Below are positions 1 to 7,353 of a stretch of DNA of 16,668 nucleotides, piece by piece. The stretch spans positions 1 through 16,668 of the forward strand of contig JBQTHI010000096.1 of the NCBI GenBank assembly GCA_052390035.1, read 5' to 3'. Numbering within the stretch: the first letter of the stretch is position 1; each line of letters opens with the position of its first letter. The notes below the pieces were generated by a model. The model made no database searches, had not been told where the DNA came from, and was given only the letters and a program-made list of their open reading frames with translations. This DNA comes from JBQTHI01 sp052390035. Its GTDB lineage: Bacteria; Actinomycetota; Acidimicrobiia; Spongiisociales; ZC4RG35. The translations under genes and the position numbers were made by a program.

Positions 1-1
1 T

Positions 2-328
2 GCGGCCACTCTTGCGAGCCTTGGCCCCCTCGGAAAGTTCTGCGTCGACATCCAGGCGACCCTCGATCTACATGCCAAGAGGGAGTCAACCTTGGCCGGC
101 TTCGATCTGGCTGACCCAATCGCCATGGCGGTGGCGATCGATCCGGGCATCGCTCGTTTCGAAGCGCACAATCTTGATGTGATCGACGGTGCCGGCGAAG
201 AAAGGGGTAGGGACCAGATCGATTGGCGCGACGAGCTTGCCACTGGTGGGAAGACCAGGATCACCACTCAGGTCGATCGCGCCGCGTTTCTTGCCATGCT
301 CCACTCAGCAGTGACGGAACCCAAGTGA
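2..328 (+). CDS. Nucleoside hydrolase (IunH-like), C-terminal part, cut by window edge
   Basis: The frame is open from the first bases of the window to a TGA, giving the last 108 residues of a protein whose start lies outside. Residues 35-48 read FDLADPIAMAVAID, which fits the conserved late motif of inosine-uridine nucleoside hydrolases (usually HDPxAxAxxLDP) whose Asp helps hold the active-site calcium. The tail that follows, with a 'GKTRITTQVDRAAFLAML' stretch, matches the usual C-terminal layout of the family (beta strands, then a final helix after 'VDR'). The His normally before the Asp is Ala here, so the leaving-group acid differs from the classical enzymes. Such enzymes split the N-glycosidic bond of ribonucleosides in salvage. 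The dehydrogenase gene begins 70 bp downstream. The family call rests on motif recall over a fragment, so substrate cannot be named. Confidence 0.72.
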   Translation, partial: AATLASLGPLGKFCVDIQATLDLHAKRESTLAGFDLADPIAMAVAIDPGIARFEAHNLDVIDGAGEERGRDQIDWRDELATGGKTRITTQVDRAAFLAMLHSAVTEPK

Positions 329-385
329 CACTGCCGGCGGATTGACCTCCGGGAGAACTCCACCCCAGCAGCTACTGGGCGGTCT

Positions 386-391
386 TAGCAT
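386..391 (+). promoter_or_regulatory. -10-like hexamer TAGCAT before the acyl-CoA dehydrogenase
   Basis: TAGCAT lies 7 nt before the GTG at 399. This is close to the TANNNT-N6-start arrangement of other genes in the window and suggests a leaderless transcript. It also favours the GTG at 399 over the upstream TTG at 342. No clear -35 is visible. Confidence 0.4.
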
Positions 392-398
392 CAGATCG

Positions 399-1301
399 GT
401 GGACTTCGCGCTGCCCGCCTCCAACGATCCCCGACGCATCGAGGTTCGAGATTGGCTCGGTCGTCACCGCGCCCCGACTCCGGTTGAGCTCGCCCGCGCC
501 GGTTACGTCGCGCCGGGGTGGCCGAGAGAGCCAGACGCCGGCTCCGATCTGGCCGGGCTGGCGACCAGCGCAGTCCTCGATGGAGACGAGTGGGTCGTTA
601 ACGGCCAGAAAGTGTGGACGTCGTCGGCGACCGAGGCCGATTTCGGGATCCTCCTGGCCTGGACCGATCCATCCGCTCCCAAACATCGTGGCATCTCTTA
701 CCTCTTATGTCCGATGCGGCAGCCGGGAATAGAGATACGACCAATACGCGAGATGACGGGCCGTTCCCACTTCAACGAGGTGTTCTTGGTGGATGCCCGC
801 ATACCAAACCGGAACCTGCTGGGACAGCCGCATCATGGGTGGACCCTCGCCAAGGTGACCCTGGGCAACGAACGAGTCTCACTGTCATCCGGCGGCGTGT
901 TGTGGGGGATGGGTCCCACCACCAGCGAGGTGCTCGACGGCCTACCCCGGCCGCTCGACGGGGTGAACCGAGATCGGGCGGCAGGTCTGTTCATCGACTC
1001 GGAGGTGATCCGCATCCTCGGCCTGCGGATCTTGTCCCGGCTGATGTCAGGAGGCACGCCCGGACCGGAATCAGCCGTCAAAAAGATGCTTGCCGACCGT
1101 CACGGTCAGAACGTTATGGACTTGGTTCGCGACCTCGGCGCGGCTGGGGGAATGCTGGATGGCGACGAGTCGAGTTGGGGTTACCTGTTCAGCCGGGCGC
1201 TGACGATCGGAGGCGGTACCGCCGAAGTCCTTCACAACGTCATCGGCGAACAGATCCTGGGCCTGCCCAAAGACCTGGAGCCGTCCAACCCAACGTCCTA
1301 A
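399..1301 (+). CDS. Acyl-CoA dehydrogenase family protein with an apparent internal in-frame deletion
   Basis: The 300-residue product starts like a known actinobacterial acyl-CoA dehydrogenase group (MDFALPA, then PRRxEVRDWL, then ARAGYVAPGWP at 33-42). It then jumps at residues 43-44 straight into EPDAGSDLAGL, the FAD/substrate motif that normally comes some 75 residues later. The missing part is most of the N-terminal helical domain, including the usual WCQLFS segment just before EPDAGSD. After the junction the beta domain (WVVNGQKVWTSSA at 65-77) and C-terminal helices (TLGNERVSLSSGG at 154-166, ALTIGGGTAEV at 267-277) look normal. Family length is about 380-390. The reading frame is preserved, so this is a true deletion, an assembly collapse or a decaying gene. 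An FAD enzyme lacking this domain is unlikely to be a normal dehydrogenase. GTG 399 was chosen because it gives the family N-terminus; an in-frame TTG at 342 is the alternative. Confidence 0.85.
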   Translation: MDFALPASNDPRRIEVRDWLGRHRAPTPVELARAGYVAPGWPREPDAGSDLAGLATSAVLDGDEWVVNGQKVWTSSATEADFGILLAWTDPSAPKHRGISYLLCPMRQPGIEIRPIREMTGRSHFNEVFLVDARIPNRNLLGQPHHGWTLAKVTLGNERVSLSSGGVLWGMGPTTSEVLDGLPRPLDGVNRDRAAGLFIDSEVIRILGLRILSRLMSGGTPGPESAVKKMLADRHGQNVMDLVRDLGAAGGMLDGDESSWGYLFSRALTIGGGTAEVLHNVIGEQILGLPKDLEPSNPTS

Positions 1302-1319
1302 GAAGCCTTTCCCGCCGTC

Positions 1320-1919
1320 TTAGATGCGGGTCTCCCCGAACAGGCGGCGGACCACCCCCACCATTTCGCGGACCACCCTGTCCGAGCCGGGGGAGAGAAC
1401 GAGTGGGTTGTGCAAACCCTGAAGGACGATCATCAGCACCCGCGCCATGACCTCCGGGTCGTCGACCGGAAGGCGGCCAGCGGAGACTCCGAGCCGGATG
1501 AAGCGCGCCATGGTCTTTAACTGTTCGGCGCGGCGCCGCGAATAAACCTCCACCACCTCGGTTGAGTCGTGGAGGTCTGCCAAAGCGAGGCTGATCAGGC
1601 GACCATCGTGGGAGAAGCCATTTGTCACCGCCAGAACGAGCCGTTGGGAGAGCTCGTCCCAGCCTTCCACAAGGAGCCTCTCCACCGTAAGGATCTCCGC
1701 GATGGCGAGGCCAATCTCCTCGAGAGCCACATCGAAGGCGGCGGCCAGGAGGGCGTGTTTGGAGCCAAAGTAGGTGTAAAGGGTGGCGGGAGAAACGCCG
1801 GCGGCCCCGGCTGCGGTCTCGGGGGAGAGGACCCCGTCGCGACGGACCGTTCGCCGGGCTCCGTCCACCAGCCGGGCGTGGGTGGCGTGCGCTTTACGGC
1901 TAGCAGGAACTACTGCCAT
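1320..1919 (-). CDS. TetR/AcrR family transcriptional regulator
   Basis: The 199-residue protein has the typical TetR size. The N-terminal three-helix DNA-binding domain spans about residues 13-60; the helix-turn-helix and following helix read AAGAAGVSPATLYTYFGSK at 36-54, with the family's TLYxYFxSK signature. The remaining helical part is the divergent ligand and dimer domain. It lies 12 bp downstream of the kinase gene on the same strand, with a weak GGCGG-type ribosome site before the ATG, so the two are probably co-transcribed and the regulator may act on its own operon. It converges on the acyl-CoA dehydrogenase with an 18-bp gap. TetR proteins near acyl-CoA genes often sense acyl-CoA or fatty acids, but the ligand here is unknown. 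Confidence 0.92.
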   Translation of the reverse strand: MAVVPASRKAHATHARLVDGARRTVRRDGVLSPETAAGAAGVSPATLYTYFGSKHALLAAAFDVALEEIGLAIAEILTVERLLVEGWDELSQRLVLAVTNGFSHDGRLISLALADLHDSTEVVEVYSRRRAEQLKTMARFIRLGVSAGRLPVDDPEVMARVLMIVLQGLHNPLVLSPGSDRVVREMVGVVRRLFGETRI

Positions 1920-1931
1920 TTGCTCAGCCGC

Positions 1932-2990
1932 CTAGCCCGCTGAGGGAGTACGTTCGGCGGCCAACTCGAACAGGCGACGGGCGCCGTCGCCCATGGCAGC
2001 GAAACGCTGATCCCGGGTCTGACCCCGCGCCCATCGAATGTAGATCTGCTGCAGGACCACCCCGAGCTTCCAGGTGCCAAACACCAGGTACCACTCATAG
2101 GCCCCGACGTCGCGTCCGCTTCGCTTGGCGTATCGCTCCAGAGCTTCGGCCCTCTTCATGAAGCCTGGGACCATGGTCGGCATGGGGTTGAGGGTTGCTG
2201 GCACCTCGCCGGGCTCGTACCAGACGGCGAGAACCGTCCCCAGGTCGGCCAGCGGATCTCCCCGTGTGCACATGTCCCAGTCGTACACGGCAGTGCAGCG
2301 CCCTGGGTCGTCGGGAGCGACTGCCATGTTGTCTAGGCGCCAATCATTGTGGAGGAGCGTGGGCGCCGGCGAAGGAGGAATCGTCTTAGCGATCCACGCC
2401 GCTACCTCCTCGGCGGTGGGGTTCTCCTCGTGGCTGGCGCGCCGCCAGCGCTCCAACCACCCATCCACCTGTCGGGCAAGGAACCCATCCGGGTGCCCCA
2501 GATCCTCCAATCCGCACTCGGTGGGGTCGACCGCATGGAGGTCCGACAGGGTATCGATGACCACCTCCGACAACTTCCGGTTGGCCACCCAATCGGTCCC
2601 CCCGCCCAGCAGGGCCGGGATCTGACTACGCACCACCAGCCCGTGGCGTCGCTCCATTATGAAAAATGGGGCCCCGATCAGTTGTGGATCATCACAAAAG
2701 ACAAAGGCGCGTGGTGCCGGTGGAAAGGATCGCCACAGCCGGCTCAAGACCCGAAACTCACGAGTCATGTCATGAGAGCTGGGGGCTACTGGGCCGATCG
2801 GAGGGCGGCGCAACACGTACTCGACTCCGGGGAACCTCAAGCGATAGGTGAGATTGGCGTGACCGCCGGCGAATTGGTCGATCAAAGGAGACCCGACCGC
2901 ACCCTCCAGTTGCCCCTCCAGGTACTTTCCGATTCGAGCGGCGTCGATGCCCTCATCGGGTCGGACGGCGATCAACTCGGGCGTCTGCAC
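1932..2990 (-). CDS. APH-fold phosphotransferase, ACAD10/11 kinase-like
   Basis: The 352-residue protein is a kinase-like phosphotransferase of the aminoglycoside phosphotransferase superfamily. The catalytic loop LLHNDWRLDNM supplies H214, D216 and N221 (HxDxxxxN), and VYDWDM at 235-240 supplies the metal-binding Asp (D237). The N-lobe segment EYVLRRPP at 57-64 and the strand IMERRHG at 111-117 are typical of the group related to the N-terminal kinase domain of mammalian ACAD10/ACAD11, which acts on hydroxyacyl compounds before a dehydrogenase step. Here the kinase is unfused and a dehydrogenase gene lies nearby, converging on this operon. The GTG start is preceded by TACCCT and a 6-nt spacer, with no Shine-Dalgarno sequence. 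Antibiotic resistance is not suggested by this subgroup. The substrate is unproven. Confidence 0.88.
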   Translation of the reverse strand: MQTPELIAVRPDEGIDAARIGKYLEGQLEGAVGSPLIDQFAGGHANLTYRLRFPGVEYVLRRPPIGPVAPSSHDMTREFRVLSRLWRSFPPAPRAFVFCDDPQLIGAPFFIMERRHGLVVRSQIPALLGGGTDWVANRKLSEVVIDTLSDLHAVDPTECGLEDLGHPDGFLARQVDGWLERWRRASHEENPTAEEVAAWIAKTIPPSPAPTLLHNDWRLDNMAVAPDDPGRCTAVYDWDMCTRGDPLADLGTVLAVWYEPGEVPATLNPMPTMVPGFMKRAEALERYAKRSGRDVGAYEWYLVFGTWKLGVVLQQIYIRWARGQTRDQRFAAMGDGARRLFELAAERTPSAG

Positions 2991-3004
2991 CTACCGAGGG
3001 TAGG
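2990..3004. promoter_or_regulatory. 15-bp palindrome in the divergent kinase/DUF885 promoter
   Basis: CCTACC-GAG-GGTAGG is a perfect inverted repeat with 6-bp arms. It covers the -10-like TACCCT and the first base of the GTG start of the kinase gene, and lies 4 bp from the opposing -10-like TATCGT. Its size and place suit an operator. The TetR protein encoded in the kinase operon is the obvious candidate binder, which is inference only. Confidence 0.45.
2997..3002 (-). promoter_or_regulatory. -10-like hexamer TACCCT of the kinase gene
   Basis: On the minus strand TACCCT is followed by exactly 6 nt and then the GTG start at 2990, which suggests a leaderless transcript. The hexamer lies inside the 15-bp palindrome. 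No -35 match is seen. Confidence 0.5.
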
Positions 3005-3008
3005 CAGT

Positions 3009-3014
3009 TATCGT
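3009..3014 (+). promoter_or_regulatory. -10-like hexamer TATCGT of the DUF885 gene
   Basis: TATCGT is followed by exactly 6 nt and the ATG at 3021. No Shine-Dalgarno sequence is present. It supports the ATG at 3021 although the frame stays open far upstream. Only 6 bp separate it from the opposing -10-like box. Confidence 0.5.
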
Positions 3015-3020
3015 CGACCG

Positions 3021-4682
3021 ATGGTCACTCCGTTTGAGATCTCCTCCGAGCTGGTCGACGAGGTCGCCGTCATGTTTCCCTTGACGGGGACGGTGCTGGG
3101 AGTGCCGGGGTGCGACGATCGCTGGAACGACTTCTCCCCGGAGGGCACCGAAGCGCGAATGGAGCTGGTCCGTCGTTACCGGGGCCGTTTTTCCGAGCAT
3201 CTCGAACATCCCGACCGCTGGCAACGCCACGCGGCTCGGGTCTCGCATGCGCGGGGCATCGAGGAGGAGTCACAGTTCGATATAGGCGATCGTTACCGGA
3301 GGTTGCGCCACACCGCGGGATTTCTCGAAGATGTGCGTGACATATTTGACGTGATGAACACCTCCTCCACGGAGGGATGGGAGAACGTTGCCAGGCGACT
3401 GGAAACCGTTGATCAACCGATCAAGGGCGCCATCGCCACTTTCGATGAAGGGCGGCGCCAAGGCCAGCAATCGGCCCGCCGTCAGGTGGAGTCGGTGCTT
3501 GAGCAGGCCAATCATCTGGCCGGACCCCAGTCCAAATGGCTTGGCCTGGCTCGTAAAGCCGTCGCGTCCACCACACCCGCCCTTTCCGCACGCGTGGCCA
3601 AAGCTGCCGACCAGGGGAGGGAGGCCATCGCCGGGTTCGCCGCCTACCTGAAGGACACCTACTTGCCGGCCGCTCCGGACGAGGAGGGAGCGGGCGCCGA
3701 GGCGTACGTCGCTCATGCAGATCGGATGCTCGGGATGGTCATCGATCCGTTGGAGATCTACCGGTGGGGATGGGACGAGGTGCAACGGCTGGACCGAGCA
3801 ATGCAGGAGACCGCCTCCCGAATCGACCCTGACAGCTCCCTGGCAGCGGTGATCGACCTGTTGGAAAACGACCCTGCCTACGCCGCTCCGAGCCAGCCGG
3901 AATTCGCCAGGTTCATTCAGGATTTGGAGGACCAGGCGCTGTCCCAACTCGCTGGGGTGCACTTCCACGTGCCCGAGCAGATCCGGCAGGTCAACATCAA
4001 CCTGGTGCCGCCCGGAGCTGCGCTAGGCGCCTATTACCTGCCCCCGAGCGAAGACTTCTCACGGCCGGGAGGCATCTGGTATTCGTTCGGGGACCGCGCC
4101 CAGATCCCTCTTTGGGGGGAGGTGTCAACCGCCTACCACGAGGGCTTTCCTGGCCATCATCTCCAGGTCGCCTCGGTGATGGCCGCACCCGAACACCTGT
4201 CGCGTGGCCATCGCCTCCTGATCTGGTATTCCGGTTTTGGTGAGGGCTGGGCTCTCTATTGCGAACGGCTGATGGACGAGCTTGGCTATTTCGAACAACC
4301 CCAATACCTGTTGGGCATGCTGTCGGCGCAGCAGCTTCGTGCCTGCCGAGTGGTCATCGACATCGGGCTTCATCTAGGCCTTGACATTCCGGCATCGGCC
4401 CGAGTATCTCCCGGGGAACCGTGGAGTTACGAGGCGGCGGTCGACACCCTTCATCAGGTGGCCGGCATGACCATCGACGTGGCCCACTCTGAGGTCAAGC
4501 GTTACCTAGGTTGGCCGGGTCAGGCGATCAGCTACAAGGTGGGGGAACGCGCGATTCTCGAGATCCGCGAGGCGGAGAAGAAGCGGCAGGGGCCCAACTT
4601 CGATCTCAAAGACTTTCACCGGCGTTTGCTGGGCTGGGGCGACGTGCGTCTCGACTACCTCGCCGAGCTCGCCGCCTCCTGA
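3021..4682 (+). CDS. DUF885 family protein, putative zinc metallopeptidase
   Basis: The 553-residue protein has the DUF885 layout: a long helical N-terminal part (1-320) and a C-terminal catalytic-looking part. The motif TAYHEGFPGHHLQ at 370-382 is the family's HExxxGH variant of a zinc site (H373, E374, H379), and GFGEGWALYCE at 405-415 holds the likely third ligand, E408. The conserved end region includes YLGWPGQAISYKVGE at 495-509. There is no signal peptide, so it is expected in the cytoplasm. DUF885 proteins are thought to be peptidases related to gluzincins, but most are untested. The ATG at 3021 was chosen from the family N-terminus and the promoter box before it; the upstream open frame runs antisense to the kinase gene. 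It is divergent from the kinase and may share its control. Confidence 0.9.
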   Translation: MVTPFEISSELVDEVAVMFPLTGTVLGVPGCDDRWNDFSPEGTEARMELVRRYRGRFSEHLEHPDRWQRHAARVSHARGIEEESQFDIGDRYRRLRHTAGFLEDVRDIFDVMNTSSTEGWENVARRLETVDQPIKGAIATFDEGRRQGQQSARRQVESVLEQANHLAGPQSKWLGLARKAVASTTPALSARVAKAADQGREAIAGFAAYLKDTYLPAAPDEEGAGAEAYVAHADRMLGMVIDPLEIYRWGWDEVQRLDRAMQETASRIDPDSSLAAVIDLLENDPAYAAPSQPEFARFIQDLEDQALSQLAGVHFHVPEQIRQVNINLVPPGAALGAYYLPPSEDFSRPGGIWYSFGDRAQIPLWGEVSTAYHEGFPGHHLQVASVMAAPEHLSRGHRLLIWYSGFGEGWALYCERLMDELGYFEQPQYLLGMLSAQQLRACRVVIDIGLHLGLDIPASARVSPGEPWSYEAAVDTLHQVAGMTIDVAHSEVKRYLGWPGQAISYKVGERAILEIREAEKKRQGPNFDLKDFHRRLLGWGDVRLDYLAELAAS

Positions 4683-4686
4683 ACCG

Positions 4687-4709
4687 GACCCTCTGTATCG
4701 ACGAGGGTC
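4687..4709. terminator. Possible hairpin between convergent DUF885 and M23 genes
   Basis: GACCCTC at 4687-4693 and GAGGGTC at 4703-4709 form a perfect 7-bp stem with a 9-nt loop, in the 25-bp gap between two convergent genes and overlapping the M23 stop codon. There is no T-run on either side, so it would be a weak or non-classical terminator. Confidence 0.35.
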
Positions 4710-5817
4710 AACACCCGTGCTGACGGAGGACCGGATGCGGGTTGACGGCTAACCCGTCGCCCGGGTGCATCTCGAAATGGAGGTGCGGGTTCGCTCCGAC
4801 CGCGTTGCCGCTCGTCCCGACCGTTCCGACTTGGGTTCCGGCCGTCACGTATCCGGGCCCGATCGCCGACTCGAGATGAGAGCCGATGTATCTGGTGCCA
4901 TCATCCCCGTAGAGCCAGAACTGCAGCCCACCGACACTTCCCTCCCTGATCACCAGGGTCCCCGCCACCGGCGCCAGCACCGGGGTATCGCGGGGAGCGA
5001 AGAGGTCAGTGCCCTCATGGAATCGACCGCCCGACCGGGGAAAGCCCCAGTCGTTAAAGTATCGGGCGCCGAGGACGGGACAGACCCACGGCGGTGAAGA
5101 CCCGGGTATCTGGAGTTCCTGACCGATTCTGATCAAGTTGGGATCGGCTAGTGAGTTGGTCGTCACCAGCGCGTCGACCGTTGTGTCGTAGGTCGCTGCT
5201 ACCCGTGCGAGGTTCTCGCCTGCCGCCACCACATGGATGCTGGTTGCTGACTCCACCGGCTGCGGCGAGGCGGTTGGTCCCGTCAGGCGGAGGACGGTCC
5301 CGGCATAAATGACTGACGTGTCGGTGATGCCGTTGACCGCTGCGAGGTCAGCGACACTGATCTGGTGGCGGGCTGCGATATAAGCCAATGTCTCCCCGGC
5401 TGCCACCGTATGGGTGGGTGCAACGTCAGCAGCGCCGGGTAGGCCCGCATGGTGGACCGGGATGCTGATTTGCTGGCCGATCATTATCAGGTTGGGGTTG
5501 GCGAGCAGGTTGACCGAAACCAGATCGGCGACCGCGACCCCGTACCGGGCGGCGATGTGGGCCAGCGTTTCGCCGCCAGAAACCACGTGGATGCCGGCGG
5601 CTACCTCTCCTGGGATGACGAGCATCTGGCCGGGGCGGATGAGATCGGGGTTAGAAAGATTGTTGGCTCTGGCCAAGTCGGCGGTGGAGACGCCAAGAGC
5701 GATCGCGATCTCGGCGAGAGTGTCTCCCGGCTCCACCTGATAGTCAGCGCTGGCAACTCCAACAACACCAGCCAAGGTCAGCACGGCGACGAGGACTCGG
5801 ATGTGTTTGGCGTCCAA
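4708..5817 (-). CDS. Secreted LysM-repeat M23 family metallopeptidase
   Basis: The 369-residue protein is an exported peptidoglycan hydrolase. Residues 1-24 form a signal peptide (hydrophobic core 7-21, likely cut after ASA). Four LysM peptidoglycan-binding repeats follow at about 26-69, 76-120, 135-178 and 194-238, each beginning with a V-x(2,3)-GE/DTL-type motif; the third is preceded by a short linker and the fourth by a Pro/Ser-rich one. The M23 zinc endopeptidase domain covers about 250-365, with HEGTD (H267, D271), H314 and HLHFE (H345, H347) as metal and catalytic residues, so it appears active. The start is TTG, set by a perfect AGGAGG 5 nt upstream and by the signal peptide. The product should cleave stem-peptide cross-bridges outside the cell. 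It is divergent from the permease and not in an evident operon. Confidence 0.93.
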   Translation of the reverse strand: MDAKHIRVLVAVLTLAGVVGVASADYQVEPGDTLAEIAIALGVSTADLARANNLSNPDLIRPGQMLVIPGEVAAGIHVVSGGETLAHIAARYGVAVADLVSVNLLANPNLIMIGQQISIPVHHAGLPGAADVAPTHTVAAGETLAYIAARHQISVADLAAVNGITDTSVIYAGTVLRLTGPTASPQPVESATSIHVVAAGENLARVAATYDTTVDALVTTNSLADPNLIRIGQELQIPGSSPPWVCPVLGARYFNDWGFPRSGGRFHEGTDLFAPRDTPVLAPVAGTLVIREGSVGGLQFWLYGDDGTRYIGSHLESAIGPGYVTAGTQVGTVGTSGNAVGANPHLHFEMHPGDGLAVNPHPVLRQHGC

Positions 5818-5822
5818 GACGC

Positions 5823-5828
5823 CCTCCT
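5823..5828 (-). promoter_or_regulatory. Consensus Shine-Dalgarno AGGAGG deciding a TTG start
   Basis: On the minus strand AGGAGG lies 5 nt before TTG at 5817, the only sensible start in front of the signal peptide of the M23 hydrolase. A strong ribosome site here implies a true 5' leader, unlike the many leaderless-looking genes nearby. Confidence 0.8.
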
Positions 5829-5970
5829 ATCCGGCCCCTGTCCGCCCGAATAGGCCAACAACCCTAACCGGCGGGGCCCCGCTCACCAAGCATGAGGGAC
5901 TTACGGCTGTCTCGTCGTTACGCCCGCCATTACCTGGAGCTGGCGAGGTCTTCCGTTCGAACTCTGGGGA

Positions 5971-5976
5971 TACACT
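5971..5976 (+). promoter_or_regulatory. -10-like hexamer TACACT before the permease
   Basis: TACACT lies 9 nt before the ATG at 5986, so transcription would start within a few bases of the start codon. No convincing ribosome site or -35 is present. Confidence 0.4.
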
Positions 5977-5985
5977 CGCCGCCAG

Positions 5986-7335
5986 ATGCCCGAGATCCGA
6001 AAGGAATGGTCGGCGGCTCCCATCGGGTTTCGGGACGCACAGCTTGAATCCTCCGACTTCACCGCGGCGATGGCGGTGTTGGCGGCCGGGATGCCGGCAT
6101 TGCTGGTCGGTGCCGAACTCACCGGGATTGGGGTTTCGGTCGGCCAGCTGATTCTGACCGCCCCGTTTGGGGCGCTGCTCGGGGCGGCGCTGGTTGGACT
6201 GTTGGGGCGACAAGCCTCCGCCAGCGGCGCTCCCGGGGCGTACCTGGTCCGACCGGCATTCGGCTCACTCGGGGGCTTGCTGGTCACCGCGGTGAGGCTG
6301 GCACTCACCCTGGCCTGGAGCGCAATCATTCTGCAGTTCACCGCCCGGTGGGCAGGGTCGGCATTGGCGAGCCTGGGGCTTGCGCTCGGACCGGAGCCGA
6401 TCATCGTGGCGTTGGCGATATTGGGGGCGCTCTTGTTCATCAGCGGCCCGGTGTGGGCGACCCACAAGTGGCTTCGGCACCGTCTCTTTGCCGCCGTCAT
6501 GGTGGTGACGGTGGTTGCCGCCTGGCAGGTGCTCAGAATCGCCGCCCCAGCCATCGAAGACGGCTTCCAGGGAGGGTTCTTCGACACCTTCGATGCGATG
6601 TTGGGGCTGTCCGTGTTATGGGCGGTAGTGGCCAGCGACCTCGGTGGGTATGGCCGGCGGGAGCAGGACACCGGCGCCGGTCTGGGGTACGGATATGGGG
6701 TGGCAACGCTGATTTTCACATTGGGTGGTGCTGGGATCGCCTCACGCATGGAGGGCGATCTGGGGACCATGACGGGAATGGGGGCAGGCATGTTGGGGGC
6801 TGTGTTGCTGCTTGTCTGGATTCCGGTCGTCGAGGTGGATGGGGTCGGCGGGCTGGCGATGTCTTCGACCAACTCGATTCAGACAGTTTTCGGGTTCATA
6901 CCCCCCAGGTTCTGGCTACTCGTATCGGCGGCGGTCAGCGCCGGTGCTGCCATCGTCGTCCCCCAAGACGTGTTGAGGGGCGTCGCCCATCTGGCAGTGA
7001 GCTTGATGGCACCTGCCGTGGCGGTGATCCTCGTCGACTCCTACCTAATCAGGGGTGGTCCCTACTCGGCCGACGAACTCTTCCGTTGGTTCGGGGAGTA
7101 CGGTGGGCTGAATCCGATCGGGGTGGGCAGCTGGCTGGCCGGGGGATTTATCGCCCTCTGGTTGCTACCACGGCCCGAACCGACCGACGCTTGGTTGGAG
7201 GACTATCTGGCGGCGGGTCCGCAGGGCGCCCCGGGGTTGCTGCTCGCCACCCTGGTCGGCGCCGTCACGTATCTGCTGGTCGGAAAGCTCGTTACCGGAC
7301 GCCGGGGCCGCACCTCCAAGATGCGTCGGTTCTAG
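5986..7335 (+). CDS. NCS1-like nucleobase/vitamin permease
   Basis: The 449-residue protein is highly hydrophobic, with about 11-12 membrane segments and a short polar tail rich in Arg/Lys. Three stretches resemble the nucleobase:cation symporter-1 family: a Gly/Ala-rich start (VGAELTGIGVSVGQ at 41-54), the segment GAPGAYLVRPAFGSLGG at 81-97 (family: G-x-P-x-x-x-x-R-x-x-FG), and the late motif VDSYLIRGGPY at 350-360 with EYGGLNPIGVGSWLAGG at 371-387 (family: D-Y-x-x-x-R-x-x-x-Y ... Y-x-x-GxN). It would carry a purine, pyrimidine or related compound across the inner membrane. The N-terminal segment is diverged and lacks the usual 'W..FaiW.g' start, so the substrate cannot be guessed. It is a single gene, converging on the 56-residue protein. 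Confidence 0.72.
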   Translation: MPEIRKEWSAAPIGFRDAQLESSDFTAAMAVLAAGMPALLVGAELTGIGVSVGQLILTAPFGALLGAALVGLLGRQASASGAPGAYLVRPAFGSLGGLLVTAVRLALTLAWSAIILQFTARWAGSALASLGLALGPEPIIVALAILGALLFISGPVWATHKWLRHRLFAAVMVVTVVAAWQVLRIAAPAIEDGFQGGFFDTFDAMLGLSVLWAVVASDLGGYGRREQDTGAGLGYGYGVATLIFTLGGAGIASRMEGDLGTMTGMGAGMLGAVLLLVWIPVVEVDGVGGLAMSSTNSIQTVFGFIPPRFWLLVSAAVSAGAAIVVPQDVLRGVAHLAVSLMAPAVAVILVDSYLIRGGPYSADELFRWFGEYGGLNPIGVGSWLAGGFIALWLLPRPEPTDAWLEDYLAAGPQGAPGLLLATLVGAVTYLLVGKLVTGRRGRTSKMRRF

Positions 7336-7353
7336 CCGCCAAGACTTACTCGA

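Noticed and set aside
614..1450. 278-residue plus-strand ORF over the acyl-CoA dehydrogenase and TetR genes
   Set aside because: Arg/Pro/Gly-rich translation without family features, in a different frame from the dehydrogenase motifs.
2349..3020. Long open extension of the DUF885 frame, antisense to the kinase gene
   Set aside because: The family N-terminus starts at 3021 with a promoter box before it, and the kinase on the other strand has all catalytic motifs. The open frame is a by-product of high GC.
5871..5882. Perfect palindrome GCGGGGCCCCGC between the M23 and permease genes
   Set aside because: Short and pure G/C, easily produced by chance in this GC-rich DNA; no spacing to a promoter supports an operator.
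5829..5985. Possible c-di-AMP riboswitch in front of the M23 hydrolase
   Set aside because: Such riboswitches often precede actinobacterial wall hydrolases, but I cannot find the conserved core in this short stretch.
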